DNA from: Lachnospiraceae bacterium
Lineage (GTDB): Bacteria > Bacillota > Clostridia > Lachnospirales > Lachnospiraceae
Assembly: GCA_014803415.1 (NCBI GenBank)
Contig: JAAVBZ010000007.1
Span: 3,326 to 41,235, forward strand
DNA: 37,910 nucleotides
Direction of reading: 5' to 3'
The position numbers and the translations under genes are program-made. Below, piece by piece: positions 17,082-26,001 of the stretch. The notes beneath the pieces are model-generated. The model was given only the letters and a program-made list of their open reading frames with translations. It did no database searches and was not told where the DNA came from. Positions within the stretch are counted from its first letter, which is position 1, and each line of letters opens with the position of its first letter.

Positions 17082-17347
17082 TATTCTTTGAGTTGGCTTG
17101 CGACACTGTACTCATTGTATCATAGGAGGCTTTTTTTATATACTCACCTTTTCACTTACACCATTCTCCCCAGCATATCTAGGGTTTAGTACTTTCAATT
17201 AGTTCTCTACTACTACATCACGTTCTACTCTGTAATTATAATTCCTCAGGTTCAGATATTTTTTAATATACCGCAAATAAATTCTTCTATGCCGTTTCCT
17301 ATAAAGCAAAATACATCTGCTCAGAAAACGTATTAATTTGAACGTTT
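17082..17347. other. Intergenic, AT-rich
   Basis: No gene seen. The left part is probably IS200-type leader. The right end carries an inverted repeat, aaaacgt at 17325-17331 and acgtttt at 17342-17348, that overlaps the stop codon of the NB-ARC gene. It could form a weak hairpin at the 3' end of that transcript, but it lacks a clear following T-run. Confidence 0.35.
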
Positions 17348-20278
17348 TTAGTCATAGGAACTGAATTTTGCAGGGATACAAAAGTGCATACGCTTTTTCC
17401 TCAAACCGCTTTGAGTATAGACAATTTTCAAATTTTCTACAGTTTGAAAGAAATCTGAATAGCTTGAAAAAATGTCTTTTCTAGATAATTCGTCGAGAAT
17501 CTTATGAGCAATTTTTATACTACCTTCATATTCTGAATTTTTTGCCCAAATAGATAAAGCATCCTGCAACAATTCTTTTACAATCAATATATCCTGATCT
17601 ACCTTTAATGCTAATAGTGCAACATTAAAAGATATATCTGCTGCATCCATTTGGAAAATTGAAGGGCAATCTTTTTCAAGTTTGCATACAATCTGCAAGG
17701 CATCCTTGTATAGGTTTTTAGCTTCGTCACAGCGGTTTCTATCTCCTTGAATAAGTGTTGCCAAGTTATTACATACTATGGCTATCTCTGATAAATACAT
17801 CTCTGGACATTTTTCTTCAAGATAGTAGTTGATTTTCAATGCATTACGATACATATCCTCTGCTCTGTAAATATTATTCCTCTGATATAATGTGCCTAAA
17901 TTGTTGCATAAAATCGCTATGTCGGGCAAATTCATTCCTGGCTTTTCTTCTTCGTCTTGGTATCGCATTAGTAACGCCTTTTGGTATAACTCCTCTGCTT
18001 CTTTTTGCCGATTATTCTCTGTCTGAAGCAATACACCCAGATTGTTATATGTCCATGTCACTTCTGCCAGATAAACTCCTGGATTTTCGTCTTCAAGTTG
18101 GAGCCGAGTTTTCAATGCCATTTTTAATTGATATTCTGCCTCCTTTAATCTGCTGTTTGAAAAAGAAAGTAAATAACCTAAATTATCACGAGTCCACGCA
18201 ACTTGTGCCTTGTACGCGCCGGAATGATCAGCATCAAGTTTACATCGAATTTTCAGTGCCTCACGCAATAAGGATTCTGCTTCCCCACGATGATAATTTG
18301 TATCAGTTAACAAATACCCCAAATAATCACATGTTGTTGCCTTATCTTCCTCTAAATATTTTTTTGAGTTTTTCGCTTCTAAATCACAAAGAATACGTAG
18401 AGCTTCTCGCAATTGAATTTCTGCTTCCCTACGGCCGCTGTTTGTGTAGGATAACAAGTATCCAAGCGAATTATGTACACGAGCAGTTTCTGCTTCATAT
18501 TCATCCGAGTTTTCATCCAGAAGTGACTGATACATAGACAAAGATTTTCGGTAATGTGAGATAGAAGATGTAATCCTACCTCTGTATTGCAAGCAATTTC
18601 CGATATTGTAATTAAAACAGGCATAGTCTTGTTTTTTAGGTATAAAAATTAAAGATGAGATACTTTCAATAGCATCTAGTTTTCGATTCGCCTCTGTGAA
18701 TGGATCATCGTTTTTGATAAAAGTACTACTATTCACAAGACTTACTAATTTGGATACTGTTCCAATCGGAGCCTTACCATCCACATAATCCAACCTAATG
18801 ACTTCTTTTATCAGCGGGTGCAGTGAAATAGTTTGTTTGTGAGTAAGCCATCCTTCGTTTATAAGATGGATTAAATCATTTTCGTCATATCCTAACCAAT
18901 CATATACTTCGTCACATGTAAGTTCCATGTTGGGCAGTACAGAAAAATCCCATAAAATCTGCTTCTCCCGGCTCGTGCGTGTGCCCATGTCAAACAATTT
19001 GCGTAATTGCTCTGCTATGTTCGCATAAATATTTCTGTAATTAGTTCGGATGGGCCATTTGGTCAATTTGAATTTAGTTTTATTGACTGCATCCCAAAAG
19101 TGCTCTAATGATTCATAATTTTTTGCGACTTTAGCCAACAACTCTATAGTGTAGGTGTGGCGCTCAGCAAGCTTTACGATGTCTTGTACTGTTTTATATT
19201 GGCAACGATTTTCAGCCAAAATATTGTATTCATCTCTGCTATAGTAAAGATAGAACAAATCTATACAGTCTTCAAAACTCAAATAATTTAAAGGGAAGGT
19301 ATAATATCCCGCTATGTCTTCTAGTCTGGAAGTTATAACTACATTTGTATTAGGCCATCCAGATATATCTTGAAGCAATGTATCAGTTAGAGGATCTTGT
19401 TCCAAAGTAGCATCCCGGTCAACATTATCAATAAATATTAATTTTCGAGAACGGTCATTTCGCAGTTGTGAATACAATATTCTCCATCTGCTTTCTGTAT
19501 CGGAAACATCATCATATAGACTTATTGATGTCAGGAGACTCTTTTTAAAATTGCCACGATATTCCACCCAACCTATACTATCGTATTGATCAATCATACG
19601 GAAGTACAATATGTGAGCTAATGTGGTTTTACCAATACCACCAAAACCGCTTATGATTATATTACACTTTTTTCTTTTTAGGAGCTGTTCCATTTTATTT
19701 ATATCTGTTTTACGATGTATAATATTTAAGTCATCTTCATAAGGTACGGCCGTATTTGTTAAAATTCGAGGCAAATCTTTATAGCTATCTGCTACAACTT
19801 TTTCATTCATGTCAGAATTTGCGTTATTTTGTTTCCCAAAATTCGTTGTGTCGCTCTTTTCGGATAACTGCTCAATTTTCTTATATATAACCTGTTCGCC
19901 TATGCTCATTTTTTGCAATAAAAGCTTTTCTAATTGTTCAAGAAATTTTAAAAGAATGGCATCAATATAATCTTTATATGGTAGCGTTTCGGGATGGCTT
20001 GAGAAAAAATTTTCTATAAATGCATTTTTTTCGTTTTGGGAAAATAATTCCGTTCCTACTATTTCTGATTTTTTGAGAGCAATATAGCTGTCAGCTTTAT
20101 CCAAATAACGGGCTAAATCATTAGGTAGAGCTGTAAAATCCACATCGGCGTATAGGTGTTTTAATTTGCGAATTATTTGCTCGTCTGACTTTCCACGAAC
20201 TATTTCTTCTATCTTTGATACTATAGTTACTATTGAACCCAAATTTCCAACTAATTCCCAAAACACTGGTATACTCAC
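17348..20278 (-). CDS. STAND-type NB-ARC ATPase with TPR repeats (probable defence or signalling protein)
   Basis: 976 residues starting at GTG with AAGGA just upstream. The N-terminal 170 residues are helical with no recognised effector domain. The NB-ARC core follows: Walker A GFGGIGKTTL (211-220), Walker B LIFIDNVD (280-287), sensor VVITSR (313-318), then a winged-helix-like part (DWLGYDENDLIHLINEGWL ... ISLHPLIKEVIRL, about 465-505). From about residue 550 to 900 are TPR-type repeats of the form YNNLGVLL...EAEELYQKALLMR, with repeat units near 40-47 residues. Such STAND proteins bind a trigger through the repeats, oligomerise and activate an N-terminal effector; many bacterial ones protect against phage. 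The gene is distinctly AT-rich, is flanked by IS debris and gaps of several hundred bases, and is not part of either CIS operon, so it was probably acquired separately. Confidence 0.85.
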   Translation of the reverse strand: MSIPVFWELVGNLGSIVTIVSKIEEIVRGKSDEQIIRKLKHLYADVDFTALPNDLARYLDKADSYIALKKSEIVGTELFSQNEKNAFIENFFSSHPETLPYKDYIDAILLKFLEQLEKLLLQKMSIGEQVIYKKIEQLSEKSDTTNFGKQNNANSDMNEKVVADSYKDLPRILTNTAVPYEDDLNIIHRKTDINKMEQLLKRKKCNIIISGFGGIGKTTLAHILYFRMIDQYDSIGWVEYRGNFKKSLLTSISLYDDVSDTESRWRILYSQLRNDRSRKLIFIDNVDRDATLEQDPLTDTLLQDISGWPNTNVVITSRLEDIAGYYTFPLNYLSFEDCIDLFYLYYSRDEYNILAENRCQYKTVQDIVKLAERHTYTIELLAKVAKNYESLEHFWDAVNKTKFKLTKWPIRTNYRNIYANIAEQLRKLFDMGTRTSREKQILWDFSVLPNMELTCDEVYDWLGYDENDLIHLINEGWLTHKQTISLHPLIKEVIRLDYVDGKAPIGTVSKLVSLVNSSTFIKNDDPFTEANRKLDAIESISSLIFIPKKQDYACFNYNIGNCLQYRGRITSSISHYRKSLSMYQSLLDENSDEYEAETARVHNSLGYLLSYTNSGRREAEIQLREALRILCDLEAKNSKKYLEEDKATTCDYLGYLLTDTNYHRGEAESLLREALKIRCKLDADHSGAYKAQVAWTRDNLGYLLSFSNSRLKEAEYQLKMALKTRLQLEDENPGVYLAEVTWTYNNLGVLLQTENNRQKEAEELYQKALLMRYQDEEEKPGMNLPDIAILCNNLGTLYQRNNIYRAEDMYRNALKINYYLEEKCPEMYLSEIAIVCNNLATLIQGDRNRCDEAKNLYKDALQIVCKLEKDCPSIFQMDAADISFNVALLALKVDQDILIVKELLQDALSIWAKNSEYEGSIKIAHKILDELSRKDIFSSYSDFFQTVENLKIVYTQSGLRKKRMHFCIPAKFSSYD

Positions 20279-20645
20279 CTATCCTTGCTACAATAAAATT
20301 ATGATTTCTTTGCTAATATCAAAAATGAAAGATCATATTCGAATAAATTCAAACAATTGCATTGACACGTTGATATTTAAATGATTAATGTCTACTTAAC
20401 GCAATAAAAAATGTTCGAAAACACTTGAATAAGCCTTTTCAATTATTACAGAAAAATAGCCCTCCAAAACTGAAAGCTTATGTTGTATGAAAGTTTGCTG
20501 TATTAGATATAAATCTTCTAATTTCTTCTGTGTACCTTTTGGCGCAGATGTTTATAGTTGTAAAGTCATATTTTGAAAAAACAACCGGATTACCACTGAT
20601 TCTCAATCCCCACAACTCATATTTCAAAATTATTTGTCTACTGCA
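20279..20645. other. Intergenic gap with the promoter region of the NB-ARC gene
   Basis: About 370 AT-rich bases without a credible gene. On the minus strand TTGATA (20317-20322) and TAATTT (20296-20301) are separated by 15 bp. This could be a weak sigma-A-type promoter for the NB-ARC gene, though the spacer is short. I see no clear terminator for the module B operon that ends at 20646. Confidence 0.3.
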
Positions 20646-21158
20646 TCATAATTCCCTTACCTTAATCCCTCTCACTCCTCTTCTCAACAAGCTCTCTACG
20701 AAATCCATCCTTCCTACAATACAATTCTGTTTATAATTCTTGATTCTGAAAACTGCATACGATTTTATACTATTTTCCTCTAAAACCAGCTTAACAATTC
20801 TGTTTCCTATATTATTAAGCTGCGTATCAGACGAAATACACTCCACTTCATCCAGAACGGGAATGAAATAAGTGGTATTAACCCCGCTTGCTCTATCCCA
20901 CAATTTGATACCCCTAAAGGGCGTATCAGGATGATACAGCAAAATGGTATCCATAAAGCATCTGGATACCATGGTACAGGGGCTGCAAAGCAAATCTGGG
21001 AAAAACCATTCCCCCGGCAGGTTCATTTCCATCACATTCCACATAGGAATATGATATATCTTTTCTTTTGTCAGCATTCTGATATCAATTGCACGATTTT
21101 TATTAATGTTATAAGGAATTCTATTTCCCTCTTCCATATCTAAAAGATAATATTGCAT
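20646..21158 (-). CDS. Conserved CIS-accessory protein, VESLLRR family (copy B1)
   Basis: I use the ATG at 21158 (MQYYLLDMEEGN), preceded by AGGAGA at a 7-nt spacing, rather than the longer frame; this start matches its paralogues. 170 residues, soluble. It shares with the 26002 protein the N-terminal block NRIPYNINKNRAIDIRMLT, MWNVMEMN, the FFPDLLCSP segment, GIKLWDRASGVNTTY and IGNRI. With all three copies it shares the C-terminus DFVESLLRRGVRGIKVRE. It begins one base after the stop of the YLDE-family gene, whose last codons serve as its ribosome site. It is the last gene of module B. Function unknown; constant pairing suggests a two-protein complex linked to a cargo. Confidence 0.7.
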   Translation of the reverse strand: MQYYLLDMEEGNRIPYNINKNRAIDIRMLTKEKIYHIPMWNVMEMNLPGEWFFPDLLCSPCTMVSRCFMDTILLYHPDTPFRGIKLWDRASGVNTTYFIPVLDEVECISSDTQLNNIGNRIVKLVLEENSIKSYAVFRIKNYKQNCIVGRMDFVESLLRRGVRGIKVREL

Positions 21159-21159
21159 T

Positions 21160-21780
21160 TTACTTCTCCTTGGAAAAAATAACAATAGCTTGATCCATGT
21201 ATTCACCATAAATAATTTTAAAGCTATCAGTAACTTGGATATTGCTCATTATAACTTCCTTTATGATCAACTCAGATAACTGTTGTATCAGACTAAACAC
21301 TATAGAAAAATAAAATTCGGTGTATAGTTCTTTTATTGATGTCAGCTCATAGCTTTGAAGTCTGATAAATTTCTCCTCTGCTTTTCGATAAAGACAAGAC
21401 AGATCATCTACATATTTGTCCTGTAAAAATGAAGGGTAATAATAAACTGCCGTTTCCTGCTCATCCAGATAAAAGCTGTCATCAAGAGTCTGTATGTAGA
21501 GTGACAGCTTGTCCCTGCTTGTGCTGTTCCTTAAGAAATTGAAGACAAGATACTGTATGCTGCCTTTCTTGTTCTGTTTTTGCAGATCAGAAGTAAGCTG
21601 CAAAACCTCATCTATTTTTTCTTTCAGTTCTTTCCATATCTGTCTGCCGCATGAATCTACATCTCTTTGGATCAACCGGCAAGTACATCGAAAGCATTCC
21701 TCTATTTGGTGCAATAAATACTTTTCTATTTCTTTTTTACGTTTATTATTTTCAGTCATCACTTCATGGATGCCTTTCAC
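21160..21780 (-). CDS. CIS-accessory protein, YLDE family (copy B1)
   Basis: 206 residues from a GTG at 21780, or 199 from an ATG at 21759; neither has a strong ribosome site. Helical, no signal peptide. Shared with 26495: a C-CR-IQ motif, IWKELKEKI near residue 50, DDSFYLDEQE (against DEGFYLDEQE), YYYPSFLQDKYVDDLSCLYRKA and the C-terminal FKIIYGEYMDQAIVIF. The pentapeptide-repeat tail of the module A relative is absent. It follows the putative lysozyme-immunity gene after 64 nt that contain a palindrome and a TATAAT, so this pair may have its own promoter. Confidence 0.7.
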   Translation of the reverse strand: MKGIHEVMTENNKRKKEIEKYLLHQIEECFRCTCRLIQRDVDSCGRQIWKELKEKIDEVLQLTSDLQKQNKKGSIQYLVFNFLRNSTSRDKLSLYIQTLDDSFYLDEQETAVYYYPSFLQDKYVDDLSCLYRKAEEKFIRLQSYELTSIKELYTEFYFSIVFSLIQQLSELIIKEVIMSNIQVTDSFKIIYGEYMDQAIVIFSKEK

Positions 21781-21812
21781 ATTATACCAAACATAATTTT
21801 ATCTTAAGATAA
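21781..21812 (-). promoter_or_regulatory. Possible promoter/operator for the terminal gene pair of module B
   Basis: On the minus strand a consensus TATAAT (21781-21786) lies 12 bp downstream of a perfect 14-bp palindrome TTATCTTAAGATAA (21799-21812). No good -35 box is seen. If transcription starts from this -10, the GTG at 21780 cannot be the start of the next gene and the ATG at 21759 would be used. The region is AT-rich, so both elements could be chance. Confidence 0.3.
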
Positions 21813-21844
21813 TTTAAATATACGTCCTGTTAAACCATAAAATC

Positions 21845-22984
21845 TTATATTATTTTTTTTAATAAAAAATATTCTCCCATGGAATACATGATAATTTCTC
21901 CATCATCTACCATAAATAATTGTGGTAATATTTTTTCTCCTCCCACTTCATAACCCGGATATACATCTATTTCCAAATATTCTTTTTGAAACAAATCCTC
22001 AGGAAGCATGTCATCTCGAAGTCCATAAATTTCATCTCTTACCATGTTTCTTGCCCGGTATTCAGGCTTTTGTATAATTATTTCCTCCAGCTTAAAGTCA
22101 TCCTCTGCACGCTGCATAATCACTGAATTGGGTAAACGGCAATTATCATACGTTTGAAAGTAATCCTCTCCAATCATAATGGTCTGATACAACATCATAT
22201 TCGCTTCTACCTGCGGCAATATCACACATCCAGTTGAATCTAATGCAGGATAAAATTTGGTGGGCAGAAATTGAATTATCTCATATTTGCCATAAAATTC
22301 CTGTGAAATAGTTTTTTCTTTATTATTTGACGTTTCTTCTAATTCAATATCTGTTTTTTCCAATAAAAAGTACTGCCCAGTAATACCTGAAAACATTATT
22401 AGATTACTTTCTTCATTTAGAGTATAAAAATATTGATCTGACTTAATACCGTCACTATCCGTAATGGAGATAACCGCTTTTAGTTTTTTAAAATACTTTT
22501 CTCCTATAGCCCACTCCATTGCATAATCTGGTTCTAGGTAAAGTTCCAATGTATCAGAATTAAATAACTCCTTTTTATATTGAGGGTTTTCTATAATAAA
22601 TTTTTTTAAAATATAATTCCCTGAAAATCCATCTCTTCCATCTTTTGTACCCATTCCTCTTTCCGAATCAAATGTCACCATTAAATCTTCTTTTAAGGTG
22701 ATAATCTGTCCCAGCATCATATCTGCTTCCTGATCAGGTAATACATCATATTTTATATTCACGTAATATGATGTGGGATAGAATTGTGTAATTTTATAAG
22801 TTCCAAAAAAATCATAAGGGCAGATTGATTTTTCTACTATTTCCTTAAAAATATTTATATCAAATCCTATCTCAGGTACATTAACATCTATTTCAAATTT
22901 TTCTACATATTCCCGATTCTTTAAAGTAATCCCAAATAATAGTAGTAGAATGATAGCACTGCCAATTACTATTTTTCTTTTCAC
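21845..22984 (-). CDS. Membrane-anchored protein with duplicated domain, probable immunity to the GH24 effector
   Basis: 379 residues from a GTG with AGAGG 7 nt upstream. Residues 4-21 form an uncleaved-type membrane anchor (KRK then IVIGSAIILLLLFGITL), placing the rest outside the membrane. The outer part consists of two related domains of about 150 residues. The first has FFGTYKITQFYPTSYY...LPDQEADMMLGQIITL...DLMVTFD, the second FYGKYEIIQFLPTKFY...LPQVEANMMLYQTIMI...DYFQTYD. Each ends in a YF.L.K strand (QYFLLEKTD and EYFLLKKII). It follows the lysozyme effector by 46 nt in the same AT-rich patch. The location outside the membrane is where a muramidase inhibitor would be needed. Immunity is inferred from position and topology; I do not recognise the family. 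Confidence 0.65.
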   Translation of the reverse strand: MKRKIVIGSAIILLLLFGITLKNREYVEKFEIDVNVPEIGFDINIFKEIVEKSICPYDFFGTYKITQFYPTSYYVNIKYDVLPDQEADMMLGQIITLKEDLMVTFDSERGMGTKDGRDGFSGNYILKKFIIENPQYKKELFNSDTLELYLEPDYAMEWAIGEKYFKKLKAVISITDSDGIKSDQYFYTLNEESNLIMFSGITGQYFLLEKTDIELEETSNNKEKTISQEFYGKYEIIQFLPTKFYPALDSTGCVILPQVEANMMLYQTIMIGEDYFQTYDNCRLPNSVIMQRAEDDFKLEEIIIQKPEYRARNMVRDEIYGLRDDMLPEDLFQKEYLEIDVYPGYEVGGEKILPQLFMVDDGEIIMYSMGEYFLLKKII

Positions 22985-23030
22985 TTAATACCTCTTTCTC
23001 TTTTTAGATTCAACAAAATTGCCCAATATT

Positions 23031-24521
23031 TTAATATCCTGGTGTTGTCATATTCGGATATGTTTTTTTTCTCCATATATCGCCATAACGTGTCTCATCA
23101 TAATCTCGATCATAAGTTCCGTCAAAAATAATATCCAACTCATCTGCTCTTCTTCTCATCGTTCCAGCTTCCAAATGATTTGTAAATTCTCCAAATTGTT
23201 CTTTTATCTCTCTATCTGTACGCGTAAAAAAATTTTCTGCTTCTAAAAAGACCGACAAATCGCTGTTATCTGTCAAATACTTTGTACCCATCTGATATGT
23301 AAGCATAAATAAAGCATCATAAAAATTTTGATCTATTGCCTCATTAATTCCTTTTGTTTTTAAAGCATTATTGATTTCGGTTACCCTCTTCTCAATATCA
23401 TTATTGAGGATTTCTTCAGCTTGCGCTTTAGTAATACTGGTGCCTTGTTTAATCTTTACTCCATCTACTTTGTCATATATTCCCATATTATATAAATTCA
23501 TTACAGTTCCATTTTTAAACGTAAACCATCCTCCATCAAAACTTTTTACAGCATGTCCCCATCCTATTGTCAATACATTTATATCATCACTTGGCGAATG
23601 ATATTGATATAATGCAGGTTCACCTTCGTTAAGATAGTTCCCATACTGGTCCATTCCTGTTTCATACTTTTTTAAGAGCTCTATTAAATCGATACTAACT
23701 CCTGATACCCTTGGATAAATTTGCCCTGATGTAATTGCACTTATTATTCCGCCATGTTTGCAAAAAAGAATTGATGTCATAGTAATACCATCCTTTTCTT
23801 TTAGAAAATAAGTTTCTGTAATAGGTTTTCCCTCAACGGCTTGTAAAAATGCTTGATCTCGAATATATTCTAAATATCCCTGACCCATATACTGTCCTTG
23901 CATATTAATATCTACTTTACTTAAATAAGATCGTCCATTTAAAGAAATATTTTCCCATTCCTCATTTAAACTCATAAGGTGCCTACATACCCCATATTTA
24001 CTGCAATTTTTATCTTCTTTAATTTTCTTGATTTCCTCCGGCCTATCAGCTGGAATTTTACAATTACAATAAAATGGAAAAACATTCTCATATTTTATAG
24101 CATCTCCGACAGTAGCATATATTAATCCATTGGCTGACATAGGGTTTTCTATCACTCGAAGTTGATTATAAATACGATCATCATCATCTATTATTTTTCT
24201 ATCCAATACTATCTTATCTCCAGGTATTTCAAAATCCTCTAAGGATGCCTGATTACAGTGCAATATTGCACCATTCAAAAGATATTCTCCATATTTATCC
24301 TCCATTCCATAATCCGCTGTTACTTTCCCTATCTCAGTCGAAGTCACATTCTCCTTTTCTAATATCCGTTTTGTTTCTTCTTCCATTATATGTTCTTGTT
24401 GTTCTTTTACTTCTTGAACGATTTTTATTGCTTTTTGCTCATCGTCCTTTTCTTGTTTATATCTTTCAACAACATTTCCTCTATATTGCCCTTCAAGATA
24501 TTTTTCATAATCTTTACCCAT
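23031..24521 (-). CDS. PAAR-like (DUF4280) tip fused to a GH24 lysozyme: peptidoglycan-cleaving effector
   Basis: 496 residues. Residues 1-60 are a charged coiled coil. Residues about 75-270 are DUF4280: YLLNGAILHCNQ, ENPMSANGLIYATVGD, FPFYCNC, CSKYGVCRHLM and TMTSILFCKHGGIISAITSGQ. Residues 278-480 are a T4-type lysozyme: LIELLKKYETG with the catalytic Glu at 287, LTIGWGHA (317-324), SITKAQAEEILNNDI, YDALFMLTYQMGT and MRRRADELDIIF. The domain cleaves the MurNAc-GlcNAc bond. There is no holin or phage structural gene, and the PAAR-like half shows it is a spike-tip cargo rather than an endolysin. It sits 18 nt after a VgrG (its likely carrier) and is followed by a putative immunity gene. Much lower GC than the module A genes suggests recent exchange of the cargo cassette. 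Confidence 0.88.
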   Translation of the reverse strand: MGKDYEKYLEGQYRGNVVERYKQEKDDEQKAIKIVQEVKEQQEHIMEEETKRILEKENVTSTEIGKVTADYGMEDKYGEYLLNGAILHCNQASLEDFEIPGDKIVLDRKIIDDDDRIYNQLRVIENPMSANGLIYATVGDAIKYENVFPFYCNCKIPADRPEEIKKIKEDKNCSKYGVCRHLMSLNEEWENISLNGRSYLSKVDINMQGQYMGQGYLEYIRDQAFLQAVEGKPITETYFLKEKDGITMTSILFCKHGGIISAITSGQIYPRVSGVSIDLIELLKKYETGMDQYGNYLNEGEPALYQYHSPSDDINVLTIGWGHAVKSFDGGWFTFKNGTVMNLYNMGIYDKVDGVKIKQGTSITKAQAEEILNNDIEKRVTEINNALKTKGINEAIDQNFYDALFMLTYQMGTKYLTDNSDLSVFLEAENFFTRTDREIKEQFGEFTNHLEAGTMRRRADELDIIFDGTYDRDYDETRYGDIWRKKTYPNMTTPGY

Positions 24522-24539
24522 CTATAATTTCCTCTCAAT

Positions 24540-25940
24540 CTACTGTATCCTAAACTCCCCGCCCGTGAAGTAAATATCATCACTTAACGTCATGGTCGTT
24601 CCGCCCTGCTTTACTTGTACTTTATCATCTGCCGCGATCAACAGGGAGGCAGCAGAACTTGATATCGTAAGATTGTTATCCGCCTGTATGACAATATCCT
24701 TATCGCTTGTAATTGCAATACCTTCACTGTCATTTAGTTCAACTATCATGCCATTGTTGTTTGTCATCAGAATGGAGTCCGGTGTAAATAATATTTCTTT
24801 GCCGTATTTGGTTTTCAGAGATTTATAGTCAGGGTTTTGTCTGGCGCTGTCAGTTTCTTTATGTACTGCACTGAGGATAAAGCTATTCTCCGATTTATCA
24901 GGAACATAGAAGCGCACACTGTCACCGATTTCCGGCATACAGTACCATCCTGTCCCATCAGCGGACGAATATACGGTAGAATATAAAAACCACTTCTTCC
25001 CATCTGCTGCCTTCCATTCATCCTGCATAATCTCTACCTGTACTTTATCCTTGTTTACATCAGTGACTACCGCATCAAAAGAACATCCCTGCTGGGTTTT
25101 GATTTCTATCGGCAATACTTTCAATGCCTCCTTTGTACGCAGGAAATACGCATGACTGCATTCAGCGCCTTGATAGGAAGTCTGTATTTTGCAGATAAAG
25201 TATTCTTTTCCATTATAAGGAATCGCATCTCCTAACTGAAAAATCTCTCTGCTTTCAATTACCAGTTCCACCATATCTCCGCTCTGCAGGGAAGTCATTC
25301 CATTGCGGGATTTTTCCATGTACTCACTAAAATTAAAATTGATCTGTATCTTATCTGTTTCTATTGTTCTTTTCGTACCCTCCGGCAGACCGATTGTATA
25401 TTTTGTTCCTTTTTTCAAGGCATCAGACACAAGATATAATCCTGTCCTTCCTGCAAGACGCTTTAAAAACTCCCAGTCTGTCTCCTGAAACTGAACAAGC
25501 ACACCCTCTGTTTTGTCCTCCCCGCCTTCCGTACAAAGGACTTGACTGTCCGGATATGCCGCTGCTATTTTCTGATGAATATCTGTACATAATGTCTCTT
25601 CCCTCTGAAATACTCTGAAATGCTGTTTTAAGTCCATCAATATCGTCCCGCTTGTCATATTTAATTTCATAAGCGTTTCATAGCCGTCCTGAGAGAAAGA
25701 ATACCCTGTCACGATTCCATAGAATAAGACGGTGTTGATTTCTCCCCCATCAGCTTTATCTATCCCTGTTATACGCACCCATGTTTCTTCCGCCAAAATC
25801 CCCATATACTCCTCTTTCCACTCATCTTTTATCCGCATAGTGAGGGTTGCTGTGGCATGTTCATTTATCGTCCGATTGATTGTAAATTCCTGCAATGCTA
25901 TATATTCAAATGGTTCTATTTTAAGCTGATAGTCTCTCAT
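24540..25940 (-). CDS. VgrG-type spike protein, short form without Gly/Ser linker
   Basis: 466 residues. GPD hub (1-270; MDLKQHFRVFQ and FQETDWEFLKRLAGRTG), OB fold (about 275-345; SFDAVVTDVNKDKVQVEI ... CMPEIGDSVRFYVPD) and needle (about 365-466; ILFTPDSILMTNNNGMIVEL ... DIVIQADNNLTIS). The Gly/Ser linker seen in module A spikes is absent, so the needle follows the OB fold directly. The gene ends 18 nt before the PAAR-like lysozyme effector, its probable tip. ATG start with AGAGG upstream. Cognate pairing with the effector is inferred from adjacency. Confidence 0.9.
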   Translation of the reverse strand: MRDYQLKIEPFEYIALQEFTINRTINEHATATLTMRIKDEWKEEYMGILAEETWVRITGIDKADGGEINTVLFYGIVTGYSFSQDGYETLMKLNMTSGTILMDLKQHFRVFQREETLCTDIHQKIAAAYPDSQVLCTEGGEDKTEGVLVQFQETDWEFLKRLAGRTGLYLVSDALKKGTKYTIGLPEGTKRTIETDKIQINFNFSEYMEKSRNGMTSLQSGDMVELVIESREIFQLGDAIPYNGKEYFICKIQTSYQGAECSHAYFLRTKEALKVLPIEIKTQQGCSFDAVVTDVNKDKVQVEIMQDEWKAADGKKWFLYSTVYSSADGTGWYCMPEIGDSVRFYVPDKSENSFILSAVHKETDSARQNPDYKSLKTKYGKEILFTPDSILMTNNNGMIVELNDSEGIAITSDKDIVIQADNNLTISSSAASLLIAADDKVQVKQGGTTMTLSDDIYFTGGEFRIQ

Positions 25941-26001
25941 AATTACCTCTTTCCCGGCATTTTATCAATATGCCTGTATGATTCACTTCTATGCAAAATT
26001 T

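Noticed and set aside
17348-20278. TPR repeats of the NB-ARC gene as a DNA repeat or CRISPR array
   Set aside because: The periodicity is at protein level with diverged units; no identical direct repeats with spacers exist anywhere in the window.
23031-24521. Lysozyme gene as a prophage endolysin
   Set aside because: It is fused to a PAAR-like domain, has no holin neighbour, and no capsid, terminase or portal gene is present in the window.
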